A stretch of 64,000 nucleotides of DNA from Ruminococcus sp. OA3 (lineage in GTDB: Bacteria > Bacillota > Clostridia > Lachnospirales > Lachnospiraceae). The stretch covers positions 2,046,001 through 2,110,000 of the forward strand of contig NZ_JAKNTO010000001.1 of NCBI RefSeq assembly GCF_022440845.1. The letters are read 5' to 3'. Numbering within the stretch: the first letter of the stretch is position 1; each line of letters starts with the position of its first letter. Below, piece after piece: positions 27,865 to 38,344 of this stretch. The notes under the pieces are model-generated. The model made no database searches. It was given only the letters and a program-made list of their open reading frames with translations, and was not told the DNA's origin. Both the position numbers and the translations under genes were made by a program.

Positions 27865-29931
27865 GTGGCAAAATATCTTGTGATTGTAGAATCACCAGCG
27901 AAAGTAAAAACAGTGAAGAAGTTCCTGGGAACGAATTATGAAGTTGCTGCTTCATTTGGACATGTAAGAGATTTACCGAAAAGTCAGCTCGGTATTGATA
28001 TAGAAAATGATTACGAACCGAAATATATAACGATCAGAGGAAAAGGGGAGCTGCTGGCAGGTCTTCGCAAAGCGGCCAAAAAGGCCGACAAAGTATATCT
28101 GGCGACTGACCCTGACCGCGAAGGGGAAGCCATCTCCTGGCATCTGTCCAAGGCATTGAAGCTGGAGGACCAGAAAATGCGCAGGATTACGTTTAACGAG
28201 ATCACAAAGTCAGCCGTTAAAGAATCTATCAAGCATGCGAGAGATATCGATATGAAACTTGTAGATGCACAGCAGGCAAGACGTGTGCTGGACCGTATGG
28301 TGGGTTATCGCATCAGCCCGCTGCTCTGGGCAAAGATCAAACGCGGACTTAGTGCCGGTCGTGTTCAGTCCGTTGCGCTGCGCATTATCGGGGACCGTGA
28401 GGATGAGATCAATGCATTTATCCCTCAGGAGTACTGGAGTATGGATGCCCAGTTTCAGGTCGACGGCGCAAAAAAACCGCTGATAGCCAAGTTTTATGGA
28501 AAAGAAAAGGAAAAAATTGCGATCAACTCCAGGGAAGAGCTGGAAGAGATCCAGAGACATTTAAAAGGTGTGTCGTATCATGTGGCAGAGGTAAAAAAGG
28601 GTGAACGTGTAAAAAAGGCCCCGCTGCCGTTTACCACGAGTACACTGCAGCAGGAAGCGGCAAAGACACTCAATTTCTCTACTCAGAAGACGATGAGACT
28701 TGCACAGCAGTTATATGAAGGGATCGATATCAAAGGAAACGGGACCGTCGGTGTTATCTCTTATCTGCGTACTGATTCAACAAGAGTTTCTGAGGAAGCG
28801 AAGGCAATGGCCTACGAATACATCAGTGAGCAGTATGGAAAAGAATATGCGGCGGATGCCGGGCAGCAGGCACAGAAGGAAAAGAGCAATGTGCAGGATG
28901 CGCATGAAGCCATAAGACCGACAGATGTCACAAGGCTTCCGGCTATGTTAAAAGAGTCTCTCACAAGAGACCAGTTTCGCCTGTATCAGCTGATCTGGAA
29001 ACGTTTTACCGCCAGCCGGATGACGCCGGCAGTTTACGAGACGGTATCTGTAAAGATTGCAGGCGGTGAATATTATTTTACAGTTGCTGCATCCAGAATA
29101 AAATTTGATGGTTTTATGTCCGTCTATGTACAGAGTGATGAAGAAAAAGAAGAGAATAATGCACTTGTGCGCAGCATCGGTGAAGACACAAAACTGAATT
29201 TTGAAGAATTTATAAGCCAGCAACATTTTACTCAGCCTCCGGCACATTATACGGAAGCATCTCTTGTCAAGGTGATGGAGGAACTCGGTATCGGAAGACC
29301 AAGTACGTATGCACCGACGATCACGACACTGTTAGGCAGAAGATATCTGGTAAAAGAGAACAAAAATCTCTATATGACAGAACTTGGGGAAGTGGTCAAC
29401 AATATGATGAAGGAAGCGTTCCCCAGTATTGTCGACGTGAACTTTACAGCTAATATGGAAGCACTTCTTGACGGTGTAGAGGATGGAAGCATCTTCTGGA
29501 AGACAATCGTCAGGAATTTCTATCCGGATCTTGCTCAGGCTGTAGACGAGGCGGAAAAGGAGCTGGAGGAATATAAGATAGAGGATGAGGTGACGGAGGT
29601 CATCTGCGAGGAGTGCGGACGCAATATGGTGATCAAATACGGTCCTCACGGAAGATTTCTGGCGTGCCCGGGATTTCCGGAATGCCGCAATACGAAGCCA
29701 TATCTGGAAAAGATTGGTGTGAAATGTCCGGTTTGCGGAAAGGAAGTAGTACTGCGCAAAACGAAAAAAGGAAGAAAGTATTATGGATGTGAGGATAATC
29801 CGGAGTGTGAATTTATGTCCTGGCAGAAACCATCTGACCAGCCGTGTCCGGAATGCGGCGGTTATATGGTTGAAAAAGGCAATAAGCTGGTATGCCATAA
29901 CGAACAGTGTGGCTATGTGACGAAAAAATGA
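27865..29931 (+). CDS. topA: DNA topoisomerase I
   Basis: A 688-residue type IA topoisomerase that relaxes negative supercoils. The Toprim domain starts KYLVIVESPAKVKTVKKFLG with TDPDREGEAISWHL. The active tyrosine is in GVISYLRTDSTRVSE (about residue 297). Three four-Cys zinc-ribbon segments fill the C-terminus (CEECGRNMVI, CPVCGKEVVL, CPECGGYMVE). The GTG start has TAGGAGG 6-7 nt upstream. It follows dprA as is common in Firmicutes and is followed by a terminator and codY. Confidence 0.96.
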   Translation: MAKYLVIVESPAKVKTVKKFLGTNYEVAASFGHVRDLPKSQLGIDIENDYEPKYITIRGKGELLAGLRKAAKKADKVYLATDPDREGEAISWHLSKALKLEDQKMRRITFNEITKSAVKESIKHARDIDMKLVDAQQARRVLDRMVGYRISPLLWAKIKRGLSAGRVQSVALRIIGDREDEINAFIPQEYWSMDAQFQVDGAKKPLIAKFYGKEKEKIAINSREELEEIQRHLKGVSYHVAEVKKGERVKKAPLPFTTSTLQQEAAKTLNFSTQKTMRLAQQLYEGIDIKGNGTVGVISYLRTDSTRVSEEAKAMAYEYISEQYGKEYAADAGQQAQKEKSNVQDAHEAIRPTDVTRLPAMLKESLTRDQFRLYQLIWKRFTASRMTPAVYETVSVKIAGGEYYFTVAASRIKFDGFMSVYVQSDEEKEENNALVRSIGEDTKLNFEEFISQQHFTQPPAHYTEASLVKVMEELGIGRPSTYAPTITTLLGRRYLVKENKNLYMTELGEVVNNMMKEAFPSIVDVNFTANMEALLDGVEDGSIFWKTIVRNFYPDLAQAVDEAEKELEEYKIEDEVTEVICEECGRNMVIKYGPHGRFLACPGFPECRNTKPYLEKIGVKCPVCGKEVVLRKTKKGRKYYGCEDNPECEFMSWQKPSDQPCPECGGYMVEKGNKLVCHNEQCGYVTKK

Positions 29932-29932
29932 A

Positions 29933-29967
29933 AAAGAGCCGTCAGAGCTGTTGCCTGGCGGCTCTTT
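29933..29967 (+). terminator. Terminator of topA
   Basis: AAAGAGCCGTCAG (29933-29945) pairs with CTGGCGGCTCTTT (29955-29967), followed by CTG rather than a long T run. The stem is strong and the T tract short. Confidence 0.75.
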
Positions 29968-30024
29968 CTGCCATGAAAGCTGTTGATATGTTTAAAAAAC
30001 AGCCGATATCATACATGCAATATC

Positions 30025-30039
30025 AATTGTCAGAAATTA
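30025..30039 (+). promoter_or_regulatory. Candidate CodY box upstream of codY
   Basis: AATTGTCAGAAATTA matches the CodY consensus AATTTTCWGAAAATT at 12 of 15 positions. It lies about 38 bp before the predicted -35 of codY, consistent with autoregulation. It is a single degenerate site, so confidence is moderate. Confidence 0.5.
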
Positions 30040-30076
30040 CTTAATAATATGAAAATATATAAGAAATATTATTGAT

Positions 30077-30105
30077 TTTACATTTAATATATGATAAAGT
30101 ATAAA
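30077..30105 (+). promoter_or_regulatory. Promoter of codY
   Basis: TTTACA (30077-30082), 17-bp spacer, TATAAA (30100-30105), 35 bp before the codY start. The surrounding region is AT-rich. Confidence 0.65.
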
Positions 30106-30139
30106 TAATATAAGATGCTGGTGCAGGAAAGGAGCGCTA

Positions 30140-30943
30140 ATGAGTGTACAATTACTAGATAAAACTCGAAAAATTAATAAGCTATTACACAATAACAACT
30201 CTACTAAAGTAGTCTTTAATGATATCTGTAAGGTTATGATGGAAACCCTGGATTCCAATATTCTGGTTATCAGCCGGAAAGGAAAGGTACTGGGAGTCAG
30301 CCTTTGCCCGGGTGTGGAAGAGATTACAGAGCTGATCGATGACAGTGTGGGAGGATACGTTGATTCTCTGCTGAATGACAGATTTTTAAGTGTTCTGTCG
30401 ACCAAGGAAAATGTCAATCTTGAGACACTTGGATTCATCAGCAATAACGTCAGCCGTTATCAGGCGATCATCACACCGATCGATATCGCAGGCGAACGCC
30501 TGGGAACAGTGTTTATGTACCGGAGCAATGCGCCGTATGATATTGAAGACATTATAGTGAGTGAATACGGTACTACTGTTGTAGGGTTGGAGATGATGCG
30601 TTCTGTTAACGAGGAGAACGCAGAGGAAGCCAGAAAAGTACAGGTTGTAAAGTCGGCATTTAATACACTGTCCTTTTCCGAGATGGAAGCAATTATTCAT
30701 ATTTTTGATGAGCTGGATGGAAATGAAGGAATTCTGGTTGCAAGCAAAATTGCCGACAGGGTCGGGATCACCCGTTCTGTCATCGTCAATGCACTTCGCA
30801 AATTCGAAAGTGCAGGTGTGATAGAATCCAGATCCAGCGGAATGAAGGGTACTTATATTAAGGTCCTGAACGATGTGATATTCGATGAGCTGGATGAACT
30901 TAAAAACAGCAAAAACGGAAAGCATGGAGAAAAAACGATATAA
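30140..30943 (+). CDS. codY: GTP- and BCAA-sensing global repressor CodY
   Basis: A 267-residue global regulator of nutrient response in low-GC Gram-positives. It has an N-terminal GAF domain (about residues 1-155; MSVQLLDKTRKINKLLHN) that binds branched-chain amino acids. The C-terminal winged helix includes ASKIADRVGITRSVIVNALR (about 205-224), the recognition helix, and ESRSSGMKGTYIKV. A GAAAGGAG site precedes the ATG. It is monocistronic between two terminators, and a CodY-like box is upstream. Confidence 0.96.
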   Translation: MSVQLLDKTRKINKLLHNNNSTKVVFNDICKVMMETLDSNILVISRKGKVLGVSLCPGVEEITELIDDSVGGYVDSLLNDRFLSVLSTKENVNLETLGFISNNVSRYQAIITPIDIAGERLGTVFMYRSNAPYDIEDIIVSEYGTTVVGLEMMRSVNEENAEEARKVQVVKSAFNTLSFSEMEAIIHIFDELDGNEGILVASKIADRVGITRSVIVNALRKFESAGVIESRSSGMKGTYIKVLNDVIFDELDELKNSKNGKHGEKTI

Positions 30944-30955
30944 GATGAACCGGTA

Positions 30956-31003
30956 ATATACCGCCTCTGTAACTAAGATTTACGGAGGCGGTATTCTTTT
31001 TTT
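30956..31003 (+). terminator. Terminator of codY
   Basis: ATACCGCCTCTGTAA (30958-30972) pairs with TTTACGGAGGCGGTAT (30979-30994) and is followed by CTTTTTTT. Confidence 0.92.
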
Positions 31004-31133
31004 GAAAAAGTGCTCATACTATAGAATGTTCCCGAAAAAAACGTAAAAAATGTAAAAGTGAGAAAAAAAGAGATAAAAAGAGTATAGAAGAGTTAATTAA
31101 TGATTATACTCTGATTTATGACAAAAGACAAAG

Positions 31134-31162
31134 TTGCTAAAAATCCGCAGGTTCACTAATAT
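31134..31162 (+). promoter_or_regulatory. Promoter of groESL
   Basis: TTGCTA (31134-31139), 17-bp spacer, TAATAT (31157-31162). The CIRCE operator starts 12 bp downstream, the same arrangement as at hrcA. Confidence 0.75.
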
Positions 31163-31174
31163 ATGATTTATCAA

Positions 31175-31201
31175 GTAGCACTCAAATCAAGTGAGTGCTA
31201 A
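31175..31201 (+). promoter_or_regulatory. CIRCE operator of groESL
   Basis: GTAGCACTC-N9-GAGTGCTAA, one base off the consensus in the left arm. HrcA should repress groESL here. Confidence 0.95.
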
Positions 31202-31237
31202 TAAAATAAAAAGATTTAAAAAAGGAGGCAATATAGA

Positions 31238-33159
<1,922 letters not shown>

Positions 33160-33190
33160 TCCTTACCGCGGCAAAAGAAGTTTAAAATTG

Positions 33191-33239
33191 AATCCTGTAT
33201 CGGAATCAGTCATGTAGGGCGTTCCGATACAGGATTTTT
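33191..33239 (+). terminator. Terminator of groESL
   Basis: A perfect 15-bp stem (33191-33205 with 33222-33236) followed by TTTTG. Confidence 0.9.
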
Positions 33240-33291
33240 GAGTCCCGGTTTATTCTTTATGTTTTTTGTGTTATACTGCATAGAAAGGCAA

Positions 33292-33320
33292 TTGACACAG
33301 GACTCGATTTTTGTTACACT
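33292..33320 (+). promoter_or_regulatory. Promoter of guaB
   Basis: TTGACA (33292-33297), 17-bp spacer, TACACT (33315-33320), 55 bp before the start. No purine riboswitch or PurR-like box is visible in the 215-bp gap. Confidence 0.65.
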
Positions 33321-33371
33321 AAGGGACAATCAGTAAAAACACGAGTGAACAAGTAAGAAACGGAGGAATGA

Positions 33372-34829
<1,458 letters not shown>

Positions 34830-34835
34830 TTAAGG

Positions 34836-34987
34836 GTAACAGTTCAGGGCGGCGAGGAAATTGGTGTAGAGAGCAACGTCAGGCTTGCTTGTAAGTCGCT
34901 TTCTATACCAATTTCTACATCGGATGGACATCCGATGCTTCCTGACCATTTTTTTGGTCAGGAAGATGCGCCGTCCTGAACAGTTAC
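34836..34987 (+). other. Multi-branched palindromic element after guaB
   Basis: An outer stem (34836-34854 with 34969-34987; 18 of 19 pairs including one G:U) encloses three hairpins. Hairpin 1 is 34856-34874 with 34898-34916 (imperfect), hairpin 2 is 34919-34926 with 34929-34936, and hairpin 3 is 34938-34947 with 34956-34965 (perfect 10 bp, T-rich loop). Hairpin 3 has no T run after it, so it is not a simple terminator. No coding frame fits. It could be a mobile miniature palindromic element or a structured RNA at the guaB 3' end. Confidence 0.85.
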
Positions 34988-35071
34988 AATTATGGAATAA
35001 AAATGGCGACGGGAATCTGAAGAAAAGATTGTTGTCGCCGTTTTACGTGACTGACATAAAGAGGAAAACGC

Positions 35072-35785
35072 ATGAGCAAAGGACGAGGGTATACGAACCA
35101 GGGGCGGAGAATGACGAGACAACAGAGAATACGGCAGAGGAACAGAGCGATCTTACTGTTGATACTTTCAGCTCTGGCGGTCATTATTGTGGTTATGGCC
35201 GGTTATCGGCTGTTATTTTCAAAGAAAGGTGAGGCGCAGGGCGCATCAGCGGATATACTGAGTGAGGAAGACTGGGAAGGAGCGCCTCCTCTGGATGTGC
35301 AGCTTCTCACGGTCAATGAATATTCGAGACCCGGAATACCGCTTGAGAAGGTGAAGGGGATCGTTGTTCATTATACTGCAAATCCCGGCAGTACGGCACA
35401 GGCGAACCGTAATTACTTTGAGGGCCTGAAAGATGAACATACGACAAAGGTCAGCAGTCATTTCGTCATAGGCCTGGATGGGGAGATCATCCAGTGCATT
35501 CCCAGTACGGAGATCTCCTATGCATCAAATGACCGCAATGGTGACACACTGTCTATCGAGTGCTGTCATCCTGACGAGACCGGAAAATTTACGGATGAAA
35601 CCTACAGTTCTCTGGTTAAACTTACAGCCTGGCTGTGCAACCGTTTTGATGTTCCGATGGATGAAGTCATTCGTCACTATGATGTGACGGGAAAGGACTG
35701 TCCAAAATACTTTGTTGAGAATGAAGACGCGTGGAAACAATTCCGGAAAGATGTGGAGGAGAGCAGGAAGAATGAATCTGTTTAA
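35072..35785 (+). CDS. Membrane-anchored N-acetylmuramoyl-L-alanine amidase (Amidase_2)
   Basis: A 237-residue peptidoglycan amidase, with a basic cytoplasmic start, one transmembrane helix (about residues 27-46) and a short linker. The zinc-dependent Amidase_2 domain follows. Its ligands and catalytic residues are suggested by GIVVHYTANPGS (His, about residue 99), SSHFVIGLDGEIIQCIP, and IRHYDVTGKDCPKYF (His and Cys/Asp side, about residue 205). It would cut stem peptides from glycan on the outer face of the membrane, possibly during growth or sporulation. It overlaps yjbQ by 14 bp. Confidence 0.88.
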   Translation: MSKGRGYTNQGRRMTRQQRIRQRNRAILLLILSALAVIIVVMAGYRLLFSKKGEAQGASADILSEEDWEGAPPLDVQLLTVNEYSRPGIPLEKVKGIVVHYTANPGSTAQANRNYFEGLKDEHTTKVSSHFVIGLDGEIIQCIPSTEISYASNDRNGDTLSIECCHPDETGKFTDETYSSLVKLTAWLCNRFDVPMDEVIRHYDVTGKDCPKYFVENEDAWKQFRKDVEESRKNESV

Positions 35786-36176
35786 ACATGAAATTAACGT
35801 GGCTTCACCGCAGACGATGGTGAAGATCACAAAATATGTGCGTGAGGACCTGAAAAAATCGGGAATCGCATCGGGGATCGCAGTGATTTTTTGTCCGCAT
35901 ACGACCGCGGGAATTACGATCAATGAGAATGCAGATCCAGATGTTCAGCGTGATCTGCTGTATGGGTATGAAAAGGTATTTCCGAGCCAGGATGGAAATT
36001 ACCGTCATTTTGAAGGAAACAGCCATGCTCATATGAAATCATCTGCAATGGGAGCGTCTGCCACGGTCATTGTGGAAGAAGGAAAACTGATACTCGGAAC
36101 ATGGCAGGATCTCTATTTCTGTGAGTATGATGGTCCCAGATACCGCAAATTCTATGTGAAAATTGTAGAGGGTTAA
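35772..36176 (+). CDS. YjbQ family protein (UPF0047)
   Basis: A 134-residue protein of the YjbQ/UPF0047 family, some members of which have weak thiamine phosphate synthase activity. The conserved signatures are FCPHTTAGITINENADPDVQ (about residues 38-57), HFEGNSHAHMKSSAMGAS and LGTWQDLYFCEYDGPR. His and Cys residues suggest a metal site. The ATG at 35772 has GGAGGAGAG upstream and overlaps the amidase end. The physiological role is not established. Confidence 0.88.
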   Translation: MNLFKHEINVASPQTMVKITKYVREDLKKSGIASGIAVIFCPHTTAGITINENADPDVQRDLLYGYEKVFPSQDGNYRHFEGNSHAHMKSSAMGASATVIVEEGKLILGTWQDLYFCEYDGPRYRKFYVKIVEG

Positions 36177-36350
36177 GAAAATAGGTAATGGATTTATGGA
36201 TTTGAGTAATATTATTGCAAAAACGCTGTTTTTGCTGTAACATGAGATTATTGGTCGCATAATGGCGAATTATGCAGCAAAGTCATGGAAGGTCCGCCAG
36301 CGCGTACTTGAATATAACAGCATATTATCACAAGGGAGAAAGGATAAAAC
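36177..36350 (+). other. Intergenic region with two small hairpins, before purO
   Basis: A hairpin GCAAAAAC-GCT-GTTTTTGC is at 36217-36235. A second, GCATAAT-GGCGA-ATTATGC, lies at about 36255-36273. Neither has a clear T run, and no purine riboswitch is recognisable. The promoter of purO is not certain. A GGGAGAAAGG ribosome-binding site leads into the ATG at 36351. Confidence 0.5.
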
Positions 36351-37064
36351 ATGCAGATGATTTCATTGGAAAAGGAATTAAAAGGAAATGTATACCCGGG
36401 CAGGGGGATTGTTATCGGAAGATCAAAAGACGGAACGAAAGCTGTCACGGCGTATTTTATCATGGGAAGAAGTGAAAACAGCAGGAACCGTATTTTTGCT
36501 GAAGAAGGAAAAGGAATCCGGACGCAGGCATTTGACCCGTCCAGACTGACAGACCCAAGTCTGATCATTTATGCACCGGTACGTGTACTGGATGAAAAGA
36601 CGATCGTGACAAACGGAGACCAGACAGATACCGTTTATGAGGGAATGGAGAAGGGGCTGACGTTTGAACAGTCGCTGAGAAGCAGGGAGTTTGAACCGGA
36701 TGCGCCGAACTATACACCTCGTATTTCGGGTGTGATGCATGTGAAAGACGGCGCATACAGCTATGAGATGTCTATTCTGAAAAGCAACAATGGATGTCCC
36801 GACAGCTGCAGCAGATTCACCTTTTCATATGAAAATCCGGCAGCTGGCGAAGGCCATTTTATTCACACGTACATGTGTGACGGCAATCCTCTTCCAAGTT
36901 TTGAGGGAGAGCCAAAGACTGTAGAGATCATGGATGATATGGATGCGTTTACTGACATGCTCTGGAGCAGTCTGAATGAGGATAACAAGGTGTCACTGTT
37001 TGTGCGTTATATTGATATCGCAACGGGAACGTATGAAACAAAAATCATGAACAAGAATCAGTAG
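36351..37064 (+). CDS. purO: IMP cyclohydrolase (PurO type)
   Basis: A 237-residue enzyme predicted to close FAICAR to IMP, the last step of purine synthesis. The opening LEKELKGNVYPGRGIVIGRS and the later SRNRIFAEEGKGIRTQAFDPSRL (split here by one gap-free stretch), with NNGCPDSCSRFTFSYENPAAGEG, match the archaeal PurO family rather than the N-terminal domain of bacterial PurH. Its neighbour encodes the transformylase only, so the two together replace bifunctional PurH. It is 22 bp upstream of that gene. Confidence 0.88.
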   Translation: MQMISLEKELKGNVYPGRGIVIGRSKDGTKAVTAYFIMGRSENSRNRIFAEEGKGIRTQAFDPSRLTDPSLIIYAPVRVLDEKTIVTNGDQTDTVYEGMEKGLTFEQSLRSREFEPDAPNYTPRISGVMHVKDGAYSYEMSILKSNNGCPDSCSRFTFSYENPAAGEGHFIHTYMCDGNPLPSFEGEPKTVEIMDDMDAFTDMLWSSLNEDNKVSLFVRYIDIATGTYETKIMNKNQ

Positions 37065-37086
37065 TCGATACAGGAGAGAATGGAAG

Positions 37087-38265
37087 ATGAAAGAATTAGA
37101 ATTAAAATATGGATGCAACCCGAATCAGAAACCGTCTAAGATCTATATGGCAGACGGTTCCGAGCTTCCGATCACCGTACTGAACGGCAAACCGGGATAT
37201 ATCAACTTCCTGGATGCGTTTAATGGCTGGCAGCTGGTCAAAGAGCTGAAGGAGGCGACAGGACTTCCGGCAGCGACTTCTTTTAAACATGTATCACCGG
37301 CAGGTGCAGCGGTTGGTCTTCCGCTGGATGATACGATGGCAGCAATTTACTGGGTAGAAAACAAAGAGGAGCTGACACCGCTTGCCTGTGCGTATGCGAG
37401 AGCCAGAGGTGCGGACAGAATGTCCTCTTTCGGTGATTTTATCGCGTTGTCAGACACCTGTGACAAAGAAACTGCGGGACTGATCCGTCATGAAGTTTCC
37501 GACGGTGTGATCGCACCCGGATATACGGATGAGGCACTTTCCATCCTGAAAGAAAAGAAAAAAGGAAATTACAATATTATCCAGATTGACACAGGTTACT
37601 GCCCGGCTCCGCTGGAACATAAAGAAGTATACGGCATTACATTTGAGCAGGGACGTCAGGAACTTCCGATCGATGATGCACTTCTCTCCAACATTGTAAC
37701 AGAAAACAAAGAGATACCAAAAGAGGCGCTGAGAGATATGAAGATTGCGCTGATTACGCTCAAATATACACAGTCTAACTCCGTGTGTTACGTAAAAGGC
37801 GGCCAGGCGATTGGAATCGGTGCGGGACAGCAGTCACGCGTGCACTGCACACGACTCGCTGGACAGAAGGCGGACAACTGGCTGCTTCGTCAGAGCCCGA
37901 ATGTTTTGAACCTTCAGTTTGTAGATACGATCAGCCGCCCGGAACGCGACAATGCGATCGATGTCTATATTGGCGATGAATATAGGGATGTACTGGCAGA
38001 CGGCACATGGGAAAAGATCTTCAAAGTAAAACCCGAGGTATTTACACGTGAAGAGAAGCGTGCATGGCTGGATCAGATGAACGGTGTAACACTCGGGTCA
38101 GATGCGTTCTTCCCGTTTGCAGATAATATCGAACGTGCGAAAAAGAGCGGGGTAAAATATGTGGCACAGCCGGGAGGCTCTGTGAGAGACGATCTGGTGA
38201 TCGAGTGCTGCAATAAATATCAGATGGTGATGGCATTTACCGGAATCCGTTTATTCCATCATTAA
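37087..38265 (+). CDS. purH: AICAR formyltransferase (PurH transformylase domain only)
   Basis: A 392-residue stand-alone AICAR transformylase that adds the formyl group from 10-formyl-THF to AICAR. The active-site segment FKHVSPAGAAVG (about residues 62-73) and the K-H motif match the C-terminal domain of PurH. The AICARFT signature TLKYTQSNSVCYVKGGQAIG (about 222-241) and GAGQQSRVHCTRLA follow. The N-terminal IMP cyclohydrolase domain is absent, and purO upstream supplies it. AGGAGAATGGAAG precedes the ATG. Confidence 0.93.
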   Translation: MKELELKYGCNPNQKPSKIYMADGSELPITVLNGKPGYINFLDAFNGWQLVKELKEATGLPAATSFKHVSPAGAAVGLPLDDTMAAIYWVENKEELTPLACAYARARGADRMSSFGDFIALSDTCDKETAGLIRHEVSDGVIAPGYTDEALSILKEKKKGNYNIIQIDTGYCPAPLEHKEVYGITFEQGRQELPIDDALLSNIVTENKEIPKEALRDMKIALITLKYTQSNSVCYVKGGQAIGIGAGQQSRVHCTRLAGQKADNWLLRQSPNVLNLQFVDTISRPERDNAIDVYIGDEYRDVLADGTWEKIFKVKPEVFTREEKRAWLDQMNGVTLGSDAFFPFADNIERAKKSGVKYVAQPGGSVRDDLVIECCNKYQMVMAFTGIRLFHH

Positions 38266-38277
38266 TAAGAGCAAACT

Positions 38278-38315
38278 ATCAGAGAGCTGTTGTGTATTTA
38301 CAACGGCTCTCTGAT
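38278..38315 (+). terminator. Hairpin after purH
   Basis: ATCAGAGAGCTGTTGT (38278-38293) pairs with ACAACGGCTCTCTGAT (38300-38315), 16 bp with a near-perfect match. A T run is lacking, so it may terminate weakly or protect the mRNA end. Confidence 0.6.
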
Positions 38316-38344
38316 CTGATTAAAAGGAAAGAGAGGCTGATAAT

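Noticed and set aside
34987-35071. A possible small coding region before the amidase gene
   Set aside because: An overlapping frame (34885-35232) reads in another phase than the amidase and has no ribosome-binding site or domain.
36177-36350. Riboswitch or PurR box before purO
   Set aside because: The two short hairpins do not fit a known aptamer, and no recognisable regulatory box was found.
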